A DNA stretch of 64,000 bases from Paenibacillus durus (GCF_000756615.1 NZ_CP009288.1:1178001-1242000); one strand, 5' to 3'. Shown: positions 26,201 to 34,464, numbered from the stretch's first letter. Made by a program: numbers and translations. Notes: generated from the sequence alone by a model not told the origin.

Positions 26201-28599
26201 GCCGATGGGATTCCATTCCCGTGAATAAGCAAATAACCGTCGGCCCGCATTTCGTTAAGGAACTTAACCGAAGCCGGCAAACGCGGCGGGATACCTCCTA
26301 CATCCAGGTGCCAGTTCTCCGGCTGTTTGAAATCAAAATAGGCCTCAACAGGCACGCGAAATTCTAGTAGAGGCTTGATACCATAGTCAACGACAATGCC
26401 CATCGTAAGCGACTGATCTGGCTGAATATCGATAATCGCCAGGAATTTACCGGTCTCAGTACCTTTCGTAGCAGGCCGCCCCTTAAGCAGGTCGGCGTTC
26501 GTTACAAGCAGTAAGCGCGGGCCGGGGAGTTCAATGACAACCATCCCCTTGGCGTGGGTCAGAAAGCCTCCCTCGACAGTGCCAATCACTGCGCCTAACC
26601 CCAGCGCCCAAGCGTTTGAACTGGCTTTCCAAGCATTAATGTTGGTCGCATCGCCTTGGGCGCTGTCCACGAACCAATTCAGCGCAGTTTGTGAGGGAAG
26701 CTGATTGCGCTTGAAATGCATGCCGAACATGCCAAGTAATCCGAACAGGCCCAAACCCGAGTTTGCTAATGGTATGGGCACCGGCAGCTCAACACCCAAC
26801 TTAACCATCACGGATGTAAGTTTTTCATTCGATGTGATATCTCGAGCGTTCTCAATACTTAATCCGGATGCTACACGCACACCGAACGGGGGAGCAACGG
26901 CTGCATCCAGGCACCCCGTAAATCCGCCGTTCGGCAGCAGTTTAAGGTAGCCGCTGCCCGACAAAGCGCCGGGTACGTTGATATGTGCACCCAGCGCCGT
27001 CAACGTGGGAAGGGCGGACGAGTCAATCGGAATACGGACGCTGGCACGGTCGACCGTCACCACACCCAGGTCTGCCTTGAGCACCAGGTCGATCTCGAAG
27101 TTGAGCGGATTCTCGCGCGCCATACGGGCTCCTTCCGGCTGGACAATGTCCCCCAGTGGAGCAGGAACTTCAAACAGGCCAGGGTCGCTTAGGTCGAGAC
27201 TGAAGCCCTGAGCCGGATCAAAGACCGGCTTGAATTGTGGCGGGGCTCCGCCGGGGCCGAAGTCGAGCCGCAGACCGATAGCCCTTTGGCGCACCTTAAG
27301 CGGCCGACGGGTTGCCAGCAGCTTCATGGCACCGACTTTCATTTTGAAATGCAGCTCGGTCTCCAGGTCAAAAAACAAGAACGCCTCGGGAGGGGCGCCA
27401 ACCGGCTGGCGGATGACCAACTGGCCGCCATACAGTGTAACCGACTGCGTGCTGACCGACTGGCTGGCGGCAATCGCGCTCGCTGCTCCGGCGCTGATTC
27501 CAAGGTCAATGTAGCCGCTGCTTCCTGCACCGGGAAGGTTAGGGATCAGCAGCGGACTGAATACGGCATACGCTCCCAGTGTATCCCGCGGCAGGTCATG
27601 CTCGTCCGGGTTTGGAACAGGACGCTGGGTGCGCCAAAGGTAGTTTCGGTTACCATTGGCTTTCAAGGAAAGTGAAGCTTTCCAACCGCCATCGAGCATC
27701 AAACTCAGCACGTAATCGATTAACTCGGAAGGTTCCTCCGGCAGACCAACGAGGGCTTTCAACTCGCCCTGCAGGTCAATCTGGCCGGTTAATTCCAATA
27801 AGGTGACCGAATTGCGATGAAGGCGCAAATGAGCCGCCATGTTGCGAAGAAATCGCGGGCGCTGCGGCGTTTGAGCACCATTGACAAGCCCCAGGCTGAA
27901 ATCGCCGGACAATCCACTGCCGCTCAGACCCAAGTGCAGATCGCGGCCGCCGCCGTGAATCGCCAAAGCAGGGAGGGCCGGGGGCGAGACATAGATCTCG
28001 ACTGCGGGAACGAAGAGCTCCGGCGCACCCGGACCCTCAAGCTTAAGAGTCGCCCGATCGAAGCCGAGCCCAACCACTGTACTTGGGCCAAAAAGGGCAA
28101 GGGCTGGCGTCATCGTCACTTCCAGGGCTGCTGTGGCATTGTCGGAAGGGGCGAGCTTAGCACTGCTACCGGCAACAACAAGCAGGAGGTCAGGGAAGTG
28201 GAGCTCTACTTTACCGGCCGACTCCTGTAAAGTTCCGTCAGGTCTGACTTGTGCAGGACGCAAATAGGGAAGAGGCACAGTAAATGAAACTAGCTTCAAC
28301 TCCACTTGCGGCTTTGGATGAGCAGCGTCCGGGGGAACCAGTTTAAAATCCAGAGGACCCGCAGGCAGGGTAAATACAAGAGCGTCAGTAACCTGTGCGG
28401 CATGAACACTGAGCCCAACGTTCGTGAAGGTCAAGGTCAGTGGGGAAAGATCCGCCTGCCCGGTGAACATCTGATCATCAAAGGGCGGCCTGGGACGAAG
28501 GCTGTTCAGAATTTGACCACCACTTGAGTCTGGGTCAATCTCAACACCAAAACGTCTCTTTATCACATCCAGCATGGTTTCAGGGATTACGCTCAGCAT
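23245..28599 (-). CDS. Unrecognised 1784-residue beta-rich cytoplasmic giant
   Basis: I do not recognise this protein with confidence. It has no signal peptide or membrane helix. The first ~1000 residues are long runs of alternating hydrophobic/polar residues rich in G, L and P ('LHFPDLLLVVAG', 'FDRATLKLEGPG', 'GFSVAAGVRAAFTWGPEEIGLYLKIAAQIDVGI'), which predict very many amphipathic beta strands. The middle has a cluster of cysteines (CDCD near 1385). The last ~350 residues contain 'LEPLTDYILDLEA' and 'RRHFSTSRYESMEALAADV', which read as a separate folded domain. Some strands recall DUF6603-type bacterial giants, but this is only an impression. Start ATG 28599 follows GGAGG at an eight-base gap; the frame opens at TTG 28614. 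It follows the 219-residue gene by 36 bases and overlaps the 967-residue gene by 4. Confidence 0.75.
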   Translation of the reverse strand: MLSVIPETMLDVIKRRFGVEIDPDSSGGQILNSLRPRPPFDDQMFTGQADLSPLTLTFTNVGLSVHAAQVTDALVFTLPAGPLDFKLVPPDAAHPKPQVELKLVSFTVPLPYLRPAQVRPDGTLQESAGKVELHFPDLLLVVAGSSAKLAPSDNATAALEVTMTPALALFGPSTVVGLGFDRATLKLEGPGAPELFVPAVEIYVSPPALPALAIHGGGRDLHLGLSGSGLSGDFSLGLVNGAQTPQRPRFLRNMAAHLRLHRNSVTLLELTGQIDLQGELKALVGLPEEPSELIDYVLSLMLDGGWKASLSLKANGNRNYLWRTQRPVPNPDEHDLPRDTLGAYAVFSPLLIPNLPGAGSSGYIDLGISAGAASAIAASQSVSTQSVTLYGGQLVIRQPVGAPPEAFLFFDLETELHFKMKVGAMKLLATRRPLKVRQRAIGLRLDFGPGGAPPQFKPVFDPAQGFSLDLSDPGLFEVPAPLGDIVQPEGARMARENPLNFEIDLVLKADLGVVTVDRASVRIPIDSSALPTLTALGAHINVPGALSGSGYLKLLPNGGFTGCLDAAVAPPFGVRVASGLSIENARDITSNEKLTSVMVKLGVELPVPIPLANSGLGLFGLLGMFGMHFKRNQLPSQTALNWFVDSAQGDATNINAWKASSNAWALGLGAVIGTVEGGFLTHAKGMVVIELPGPRLLLVTNADLLKGRPATKGTETGKFLAIIDIQPDQSLTMGIVVDYGIKPLLEFRVPVEAYFDFKQPENWHLDVGGIPPRLPASVKFLNEMRADGYLLIHGNGIPSAGDLTPPSQADFSIGPLYGFSVAAGVRAAFTWGPEEIGLYLKIAAQIDVGISFKPFLIIGKMSLRGELHLFIVSVEASASAEVIISPVGHFISAEVCGSVDFFFFDVEGCVKLELGERPGKPPAEPLVRALSLHSRSPALLTGSAVDRPVDGSLGNAAYFAGNWVGKLPVVPVDSIPVLQMEMRPCVDAACRFFNRTIDSKLPPNGWVRRGERFYRYTLKSIQLICTSANGAPLYPPVDEGDTPAVWWDRYGKPSGGGDNEVQLALLSWIPDATPAAAERTTSLDQRVKHRWGNMCMEVAPPTKVLWTFRQAPGGPSMSGWRLQGLAWPDEPGTFRSMPPETRLQVTEPWRSDERLADGMILADPAYICSRQAEPGRLLVAPHTGIQLRPAVPNDHHFDEMLQALRPGGLGALADAIRLNCGGLRAVRLLLFVHPVVWRHEFLLLRALDKEGNPNGFEQAISPDTSRVIAHIDELPSDWNDSDAPWKPLTEGACNFWFHSLSVIAERAKLVLYEADLPDDTAQIEIGLSKDFCDCDSNKIGLLPNWGLLIIEGLLEAEFLRFSYDKEAVKRNIDVVNGALGADQGKRALLRPDAIYTVDLTYDVEVADNDGNGNPKEGDIQKQTGQRQQFRFKTDTKPPERLDPWVLATDPGPVQNFFFYGDPLRVVFATNATRKLFKVYNQELFAVVKAASGKHPQAAPGFDAAVAKLGNSVFPPLGIAAVAMTPFESSLREALAGQPCLNVSNQTAAHERVTLKMKLEPLTDYILDLEARPSAAAPVHPMFRRHFSTSRYESMEALAADVNKTQVQHRRIASTAPLAMLAAQNPGPSVLQVSDLDIENALRRARWGDLARLVSPHLTVIWKDGALGTPPQPFALLIETTEPLWRWRDVPQEVTDSHGTRRYQLQPVTWLDVIETPAGVRLVSRFVRSSGGGRTLVVLKPSARGGTLSLALRRTYHILFEGYTAVKTASLTTVSLAMAPWEDQS

Positions 28600-28635
28600 A
28601 GCTGCCGCCTCCAAATCCTTAATTGGCTCCTGCGG

Positions 28636-29295
28636 TCAAGAGCAATCAATAATGATGCACTGTATGGAATCGGTATAACGAACCATTTTTCCGGTATCGC
28701 TGTCAAGCATCTTTAAATTAACCTGTAACTTGCCATTCTTAGTTGTATTTATCGTAAAACGTGTTCCAAATGTGGTTTTTAATGGGGATCCAGCACTTCT
28801 ATAGACAGGATTATTATCCGTTGCCTGTTTTTGAAATACTACACTCCCGCTTGTATCTATAAACTTAACATCAAGGGTCAGTTTAGGAGGCGTAAACGGA
28901 GCCGGACGAGGAACTCCATCTGCATCAACGTGGTATAAAATGTCAAAGATGAAGGGACTGCCGCACTGTTCAACATTTCCGCAACCACTACTGAACAGAT
29001 TTTGATAGGAGGGAGTGGCATCTCCAAAGCAGGTTGAATCTTTCGGGAATATTGAAATAGACAGAAACTGATCCGGGTTCCATTGGGCGCCTGGAGCAGA
29101 TTTTTTCCGTTCCTGCGGCTGACTCAGATCGATATCAGGTGTTGCGATACCCATTGTAGAGGCACTCTCAGGAATTACGCCTCCAAAGCTGCTGCCTCCA
29201 AATGCTTGATCGCCTGCAGTATTGCCGTTAGTCAGGAAGGTTCCGCTTAGTATCGAGCCCTCGCTGCTGCTTCCCGGGTCTTTGTTGTCAATCAT
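28636..29295 (-). CDS. Unrecognised 219-residue protein, first gene of the three-gene operon
   Basis: Not recognised. Residues 1-75 are low complexity (Ser, Gly, Asp; 'DPGSSSEGSILSG', 'GGSSFGGVIPES') and look disordered. Residues about 75-219 form a compact beta-rich domain ('FLSISIFPKD', 'PPKLTLDVKFIDTSG', 'KLQVNLKMLDSDTGK') with six cysteines, including CGNVEQCG and the terminal IQCIIIDCS. There is no signal peptide. ATG 29295 is supported by AAAGGAG eight bases upstream. Being first and small, it may be an adaptor or assembly partner of the two giants; this is inference from gene order only. Confidence 0.7.
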   Translation of the reverse strand: MIDNKDPGSSSEGSILSGTFLTNGNTAGDQAFGGSSFGGVIPESASTMGIATPDIDLSQPQERKKSAPGAQWNPDQFLSISIFPKDSTCFGDATPSYQNLFSSGCGNVEQCGSPFIFDILYHVDADGVPRPAPFTPPKLTLDVKFIDTSGSVVFQKQATDNNPVYRSAGSPLKTTFGTRFTINTTKNGKLQVNLKMLDSDTGKMVRYTDSIQCIIIDCS

Positions 29296-29723
29296 TAGTG
29301 ATTCTCCTTTCTTTAAGTGCTATTTTTACGTACGCGCTCATAAAATTCGCTACTTAGTATTTGTACCGAACTATTATTTATACTGTAAAAAAAGCAACCA
29401 AATCATATACATTTGGCTGCTCCCTCATACTTTTCATCTCTCTTCTTGCTCATGCATAAGACTTAATCGGTGCGGGGTCATCCAACTTTCTGCGTAAGGT
29501 GGGCTTAAACGTCGAATGACGGGTCCCTCATCGTCAGTGAAGACGTGGGGAATGTATAGTTAGGCAGCATACCCTGTGTAGTGATACTGTCCCCCATGGC
29601 TCGAATTGTTGTTGAGGGACGTACAAAACGGTCATCTGTTTGTAACCGCATTCAAATCCTTCGAAGGCTTGCCGGTCAGCAGTCAAGATCAGGGCAGTTG
29701 CCCGGACAAGCCTGACAAGAAAT
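29296..29723. other. Upstream region of the three-gene operon, gene-free
   Basis: About 430 bases. 29305-29330 is the immediate leader. A minus-strand terminator-like hairpin is at 29387-29423. The part 29430-29720 has short open frames on both strands but none with a ribosome site; it may hold decayed mobile DNA, which I could not identify. Confidence 0.45.
29387..29423 (-). terminator. Minus-strand terminator-like hairpin upstream of the giant-protein operon
   Basis: On the minus strand AGCAGCCAAAT pairs with ATTTGGTTGCT (one G-T pair) and is followed by seven T. It lies about 100 bases upstream of the 219-residue gene and about 300 bases downstream of the 163-residue gene. It either ends transcription of that gene or attenuates the operon. 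Confidence 0.7.
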
Positions 29724-30215
29724 CTAATCTTGCAGCTGTGAAAAGCCTTCCTCAGCCAAATACTCCTTCGCTTCATCCGGCGTCTCAAACGCCATTTCCA
29801 AACTCAGGCTCGAATAGAGATACCACAGATCGTCTTCGGCTTTAAGCGTAAGCTTCTGGCCCTCCCCGTTGATCCAGCTTGTCTCGGCCGCAAGCCGCTT
29901 GGTTTTCTTGCCGCCTGCCGGCACGGCTCTGACTTGGGGCTCGGAGAGCGAAGCGATGGAAGCGTCCAGCAGGGAGCGCAGTTCCTCCTCGGAGAAGTCG
30001 CGGATATTGACAAATCCCTTGTCGTCAATTTTATAACCTGTCAGCAGACCCGCGTATACATAGCCGTTGCCGTTCGGATGCAGATGAAAAGCGACGGTTT
30101 TTTTATCATGCAGGCTTTCTTCGTAGTGATAGTTGACCCTTCCCAAAGATACATCTTTGCGCTGAAGCTGTGGATAAGAGTCAAGAATCTCGATTTTTTG
30201 GTGAAAAGTGAGCAT
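29724..30215 (-). CDS. Conserved-looking hypothetical protein, 163 residues
   Basis: No family is recognised. It is soluble, acidic and without signal peptide or membrane segment. The N-terminal half ('KIEILDSYPQLQRKDVSLGRVNYHYEES', 'VAFHLHPNGNGYVYAG') looks beta-rich. The C-terminal part ('FSEEELRSLLDASIASL', 'ETPDEAKEYLAEEGF') is helical. It appears to be a complete small cytosolic protein. The start at ATG 30215 is supported by GGAGG within 'GGAGGCTATCCTT'. It stands alone on the minus strand and is divergent from the Nudix gene 239 bases away. Confidence 0.7.
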   Translation of the reverse strand: MLTFHQKIEILDSYPQLQRKDVSLGRVNYHYEESLHDKKTVAFHLHPNGNGYVYAGLLTGYKIDDKGFVNIRDFSEEELRSLLDASIASLSEPQVRAVPAGGKKTKRLAAETSWINGEGQKLTLKAEDDLWYLYSSLSLEMAFETPDEAKEYLAEEGFSQLQD

Positions 30216-30454
30216 AAGGATAGCCTCCGTTGTTCGTGTCGGTTCAGCCGGGACGAGAGAAGTGAAGCCGTATCCCCAGCTTTCGCCATTTGATTATATC
30301 ATGCTGTCGGCGCCAGCGCCGCTTTCGATTTGTATATCCCCAGATTGTGGAAAGTCATGTGGATAATATGGGATAACCCGGCCTTGATTGTGTGTTTGTG
30401 GATATTCACAATTTCCAGCGTTATACTCCAAGTATACCTTCGGAGGTGACGGCA

Positions 30455-30853
30455 ATGATTCAAGTAGCCGCGGCTATCATTTATAATAAAGAGGGAAGGG
30501 TTCTGATTGCGCGCCGCAGAGAAGGCAAGTCCCAAGCGGGGCTGTGGGAATTTCCAGGCGGCAAAATCGAGGACGGAGAAGATGTTAGCGCCTGCCTGCG
30601 GCGGGAATTGACCGAGGAGATGGGCATCGACATCTTTCCATATGAATATTTTGGAGTTAACGAGCACAGCTACGGCGGCGGTCTGCATATCCGGCTGGTT
30701 GCCTGGAAAGCGGAATACCGGGGAGGCGAAATCGTGCTGACAGACCACGACGACTGCCGCTGGGAGACTCCAGATGAGCTGGAACGTTTTATTTTTGCCC
30801 CCGCGGATATCCCGTTTGTGCAGAAGCTGAGCTTAGAACCCGGCAGACAATGA
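30455..30853 (+). CDS. Nudix hydrolase, MutT/8-oxo-dGTPase type
   Basis: A 132-residue Nudix protein. The Nudix box is complete (GKIEDGEDVSACLRRELTEE followed by MGI), giving the RELxEE metal-binding core. The N-terminal 'AAAIIYNKEGRVLIARRREGKSQAGLWEFPGGK' is typical of MutT proteins that hydrolyse 8-oxo-dGTP or related oxidised nucleotides. The start is ATG 30455 because GGAGGTGA lies five bases upstream; the frame opens at 30392 without a ribosome site. Some paralogues hydrolyse other NTPs or CTP, so the substrate is inferred. Confidence 0.9.
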   Translation: MIQVAAAIIYNKEGRVLIARRREGKSQAGLWEFPGGKIEDGEDVSACLRRELTEEMGIDIFPYEYFGVNEHSYGGGLHIRLVAWKAEYRGGEIVLTDHDDCRWETPDELERFIFAPADIPFVQKLSLEPGRQ

Positions 30854-30865
30854 GACGGATTGGGA

Positions 30866-30967
30866 ATGAAAGGGGCGGCGGCCGCAATGACATGGCGGAT
30901 TGCCGTGCCCGCAGTAACGGTACTGTGTGCAGGTATCGGCATATATGCGCTGACAGAGATGGTGTAG
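30866..30967 (+). CDS. Possible 33-residue single-span membrane peptide
   Basis: A short frame begins 13 bases after the Nudix stop. It encodes an Ala-rich start, a hydrophobic stretch (WRIAVPAVTVLCAGIGIYAL) and a short acidic end. The ribosome site is weak, so this may be chance. The rest of 30968-31288 shows no gene, only a small CGGCAT/ATGCCG palindrome at 31013-31027. Confidence 0.22.
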   Translation: MKGAAAAMTWRIAVPAVTVLCAGIGIYALTEMV

Positions 30968-31288
30968 GAAGGGAATATATAGGCAATACGCTCCTGCCGA
31001 ACGTAAACAGGGCGGCATTTTATGCCGATGGTAAACCGGTTTAGTACCACCCGGGTAAGCTTGGCCTGATGAAATACAGCGGCTTTGATGTTTTCCCTCA
31101 ACCTTTGTGTTACCGCTTTCATATATACTGACGCTTGTTCCGCAGAAATCACGCTGCTTTGAACAGCATTCTTTCTGGCATTGGCCAATCGCTGCGGTGA
31201 GCGTAAACCATTTACTCTTTTTTTGCTATGTTTAACAATCCACAAACGGTATTATATAGAAAAAGAGCCATTCACAGGGGGAGATCAT

Positions 31289-31642
31289 TTGAACCGGGAA
31301 TCTAAAAGAATTTTGCTGCATACGGCCATATATGCCTTCCTATTCTTTCTCCTGCCTTTATACTTTCGTAACCGCACGGGCACGATGAGCGATCTGGGTG
31401 CGCTGGTAACGCTGCTGCTCCTGGTTAATCCGGCGGTTATCCTGGTTCTGTCGGGAGAGCTCGGACTTCGGCTTGGCTTCAAACCGTTGTCTGCACTGCA
31501 GCCCGCGTTTCTGTTTACACTTTCGGTATTCATCGTTTTCGAAGCCAATAGCACGGCTCTTATTTATTCGGCTGCTTATGGCATAATCTCGCTGCTTGGG
31601 AATGCGACCGGCGCTTTCATTCGGAAGCGTACGATGAGATAG
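31289..31642 (+). CDS. Small polytopic membrane protein, 117 residues
   Basis: No named family is recognised. Four hydrophobic segments can be seen: residues about 9-25 (HTAIYAFLFFLLPLYF), 33-50 (LGALVTLLLLVNPAVILVL), 66-82 and 85-105. The ends are basic (NRESKRI at the start, RKRTMR at the end), consistent with both termini inside. The start is TTG 31289 with AGGGGGAG upstream; a longer frame from 31181 has no ribosome site. It lies 28 bases before the GAF/PAS histidine kinase gene and may be cotranscribed with it. Confidence 0.7.
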   Translation: MNRESKRILLHTAIYAFLFFLLPLYFRNRTGTMSDLGALVTLLLLVNPAVILVLSGELGLRLGFKPLSALQPAFLFTLSVFIVFEANSTALIYSAAYGIISLLGNATGAFIRKRTMR

Positions 31643-31670
31643 GTATATTAGATTTGGGAGGGAAATCAAG

Positions 31671-33251
31671 GTGAATAAGGACGAAAACAGTTTTAAGCTC
31701 TTAGTTTTGTCTGAAGCGGGACAGGAGCTCATCTTGAATGAAAACCCGAAGAAGCTTCTGGATAATCTGTTCAATAAACTCTCCGCCCATTTGGATTTGG
31801 ATCTTTATCTTAACTATATTTTTGATGAAGAGATTAAGCGGCTTCGGCTCATGAATTATCACGGAATTACCTGGCGTGAACATGCGCTTATTGAGTGGAT
31901 AGATCTTGGAGAAACGGTTTGCGGGGAAGCTGCGGAGAAGCTTTCCAGAATAATCGTCGAAGACATTCAAAACTCCTCGGACCCGAGGGTTGAGATTATC
32001 AAAGGCTTCGGGCTGCAGGCTTATGTAAGTCATCCTCTGATATCCTATGGAAAATTCGTGGGCACTTTGTCGTTTGGATTACGTAACCGCCCCGCTTTTT
32101 CTCCTGTTGAATTGGATATTTTGCAAAATATATGCAGTCAAGTATCGATCGTGCTGGACCGTATCCTGTTAATTTCCGCTCTGAAAAAAAAGAATTGGGA
32201 GCTCGCCCAAAAGAATAAAGAACTCAGACACTCGGAAGAGCAGCTGTCAGCCATTTTTTCCGTGATCCCAAGTCCCATGCTTGTCGTTTCTCTTTACAAT
32301 AATCAAATCATTGAATACAACGATCCTCTATTATCTATGCTGGGTATAAGCGGGGATGAACTGGTCAAGCGGTACTGGCCTGTACGGCATAACGAGAACT
32401 CATTGCTAAAACGGATAATGGAGACTTCCGTACAGTCTTTGTATGAGGGCAATATTGAAGTTTCTTTTAAGAACGCTTTGGACCAGCAAAAGATTTGTTT
32501 ATGCCAAACTGTTACGGTCGACATCAACCAAACTCCCTGCATACTTACTGTCTTCAGTGACCTTACGGAGCATAAGGAGTATGAAAAGGAAATGGTGCGG
32601 CTCGATCAGCTTCATCTTATCGGTGAAATGGCGGCGGGCATCGGTCATGAGGTGAGGAATCCGTTAACTACGGTTCGAGGGTTTCTGCAGCTCATGAGCA
32701 AAAAGGAATCCGGCAAACAGTCTTATCTGGAGATCATGATTGAGGAACTGGACCGGGCCAATTCCATCATCTCCGAATTTCTCGGGCTGGCGAAAAATCA
32801 AAGAATCGACATGAAATACGACCAACTGAATGAACTGATTGCCAAAATCCTTCCTTTGATTCAAGCGGATGCGACGGTTGCGGGGAAGACGGTAAACGCC
32901 GAGCTGGGGCAGATTCCGCCTATGTATATGGATGAACGGATGATCCGCCAGCTTATATTGAATATGGTTCGCAACGGACTGGAAGCCATGCCGCCGCAAG
33001 GACGCTTAATCATTAGAACCTTCGCGGAAGAGGATGCCATTATACTGTCCGTTGAGGACAATGGCAAAGGGATTCCTTCCGATCAGATTGAGCATATATG
33101 GAAACCATTTTATACGACCAAGGAAAGCGGCTCCGGTCTGGGACTAGCCGTATGCTTCAACGTTGCCAACAAGCATGGCGCCAAAATCGACGTTGTCACA
33201 GGACCGGACGGAACTACCTTTTCAGTTAAGTTTAAAAGGCTGCCCGCTTGA
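31671..33251 (+). CDS. Cytoplasmic sensor histidine kinase with GAF and PAS domains
   Basis: A 526-residue soluble kinase. Residues about 10-165 are a GAF domain (ends 'FSPVELDILQNICSQVSIVLDRI'). A coiled linker (about 170-195) leads to PAS (about 195-305). HisKA follows with the phosphoacceptor H in GIGHEVRNPLTT (about 330), then HATPase_c with N box LILNMVRNGLEAM, G1 DNGKGI and G2 GSGLGLAV. The HEVRNPL H-box is the KinA/KinE-type found in sporulation and stress phosphorelay kinases. GTG 31671 is supported by GGGAGGG eight bases upstream. There is no adjacent response regulator, so this is an orphan kinase; phosphorelay input (for example Spo0F) is plausible but inferred. Confidence 0.9.
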   Translation: MNKDENSFKLLVLSEAGQELILNENPKKLLDNLFNKLSAHLDLDLYLNYIFDEEIKRLRLMNYHGITWREHALIEWIDLGETVCGEAAEKLSRIIVEDIQNSSDPRVEIIKGFGLQAYVSHPLISYGKFVGTLSFGLRNRPAFSPVELDILQNICSQVSIVLDRILLISALKKKNWELAQKNKELRHSEEQLSAIFSVIPSPMLVVSLYNNQIIEYNDPLLSMLGISGDELVKRYWPVRHNENSLLKRIMETSVQSLYEGNIEVSFKNALDQQKICLCQTVTVDINQTPCILTVFSDLTEHKEYEKEMVRLDQLHLIGEMAAGIGHEVRNPLTTVRGFLQLMSKKESGKQSYLEIMIEELDRANSIISEFLGLAKNQRIDMKYDQLNELIAKILPLIQADATVAGKTVNAELGQIPPMYMDERMIRQLILNMVRNGLEAMPPQGRLIIRTFAEEDAIILSVEDNGKGIPSDQIEHIWKPFYTTKESGSGLGLAVCFNVANKHGAKIDVVTGPDGTTFSVKFKRLPA

Positions 33252-33380
33252 GATTCTTATATATTGAAAGCTCTCGCCCCGTAGACAATCGGGAGAGATA
33301 CATACAAATATCACAAATTGCCGCAGGATTCGCAAAGTTTTGATCGTCATATAAAGGAGCCCCTTTTAGCGTCATGCCTC

Positions 33381-34319
33381 TTAAGGCTGGGCTTGCCCGA
33401 AATCAGGGTCCCAGCGGTACTTGGCTTCCCGGATTTCCTGAACCCGGATATCAAGGCCGTTCCAGGTCTCATGCGGGTAGGCGGAGATCAACTGATGCAG
33501 GCGGAGAAACCGGTCGCGCGGAAGCGAATGGGCGTAACGGCTGATGAAGCCGGAGTAGAGCAGGGCGTAGCGCTTCATGCGGACTGCGGCTCCGGCTACT
33601 GCGGCGAGGATCGCGGAGCCGTCCTTCATTTCAAGAATCTGGGCCTCATACCGCTGCACATAGCGCAGGGTGCGGTCCTTGATTAAATCGCGGCGGAGTC
33701 TTGCGACTTCGCCGATGTATTCCGCGAGCAGCGGTTCAAAATCTCTTAGCAACAGCTGCTCCATCTCGAGATCCATGTCCTTGCGCAGCCGGAAGCCGTG
33801 CAGCAGGGCGACGCGCTGCCTGGCGACGCGGTCGCCCCGGAGCAGCACGGCAATTTCGCGCAGCTTCTCATAGGCAAGCGTATCATTCTCCCGCACCACG
33901 GATACGGCTTCCTGCCGGTTGATCTCCAGGCCCTCTTTGACCGCGGCGATGTTCCGGCCGAGCAGTTCGTCCAGGGCGCGCAGATTTTCAGCCGGACGCG
34001 CCTTCCGCTGGGCGGCGAAGAGCGCCGCCAGCAAGGCAAGCCCGCCCAACGCGCACAGCGTTCGCTGCAGGGAGTCTGCGGCGAAATAGACCGCCGCCGC
34101 CGTCAGCAAGGCGGCGATCAGCAGGGATACGGTCATGCGGCGTCCGGCAAGCGAAACCGCCCGTTCCTCCACGGAGACAAGGGCGGCTCTGCCGCAGTAG
34201 AGGCAGCGCTCTTCCGACAGGGCGGTGAACCTTCCGCATCGCTTGCAGACGCGCAGTTTGCCGAAGGAATAGCGGGGGGCTTTGAAGGGACGAAGAACGA
34301 CCGGTTTTTTCTTAGCCAT
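33381..34319 (-). CDS. Zinc-ribbon membrane protein divergent from the vWA/GTPase cluster
   Basis: A 312-residue protein of no recognised family. Residues about 25-50 hold a zinc ribbon (CKRCG and CLYCG, 14 residues apart). Two hydrophobic spans follow (about 64-82 and 86-100), then a long, mostly helical, charged cytoplasmic part ('LREIAVLLRGDRVARQRVALL', 'DMDLEMEQLLLRDFEPLLAEYI'). The start is ATG 34319 (MAKKKP), 11 bases after GGAGG; 34337 lacks a ribosome site. Its ATG overlaps the stop of the 50-residue membrane peptide upstream, so the two are coupled. The zinc-ribbon design is shared with the GTPase at 44619, which supports a link with the divergent cluster (inference). Confidence 0.7.
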   Translation of the reverse strand: MAKKKPVVLRPFKAPRYSFGKLRVCKRCGRFTALSEERCLYCGRAALVSVEERAVSLAGRRMTVSLLIAALLTAAAVYFAADSLQRTLCALGGLALLAALFAAQRKARPAENLRALDELLGRNIAAVKEGLEINRQEAVSVVRENDTLAYEKLREIAVLLRGDRVARQRVALLHGFRLRKDMDLEMEQLLLRDFEPLLAEYIGEVARLRRDLIKDRTLRYVQRYEAQILEMKDGSAILAAVAGAAVRMKRYALLYSGFISRYAHSLPRDRFLRLHQLISAYPHETWNGLDIRVQEIREAKYRWDPDFGQAQP

Positions 34320-34464
34320 GGGTTCTGTCGCCTCCATTCAGCGAGGCCAGCAGCCGCCCGTCGATCTCTTCCCGGGCAATCGGTCTGCGTCCCCGAAGAA
34401 AATAGCGGAGAATTTGAGTGACGGTATAGAGAAACGTAATTCCGAGTATAACGTATGAAATCAT
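34312..34464 (-). CDS. 50-residue single-span membrane peptide coupled to the zinc-ribbon gene
   Basis: Found by reading the minus strand. The frame runs from ATG 34464 to TAA 34312 (50 codons). It starts with a hydrophobic span (ISYVILGITFLYTVTQIL), followed by basic YFLRGRRP and a polar tail EEIDGRLLASLNGG. AAAGGA precedes the start by about 8 bases. The last 8 bases overlap the ATG of the next gene (ATGGCTAA), a coupled arrangement. A sigma-A-like promoter at 34579-34607 points at it. Membrane anchor or small subunit of a complex is the most that can be said. Confidence 0.6.
   Translation of the reverse strand: MISYVILGITFLYTVTQILRYFLRGRRPIAREEIDGRLLASLNGGDRTHG

Noticed and set aside
29534..29788. 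Minus-strand ORF upstream of the giant-protein operon, possible transposase remnant
   Set aside because: Arg-rich start overlaps the 163-residue gene out of frame, and I could not match any transposase motif or terminal repeats.
30670..31245. 191-residue minus-strand ORF overlapping the Nudix gene
   Set aside because: Covers the Nudix coding region in antisense and has no ribosome site; the part beyond it shows no recognisable domain.
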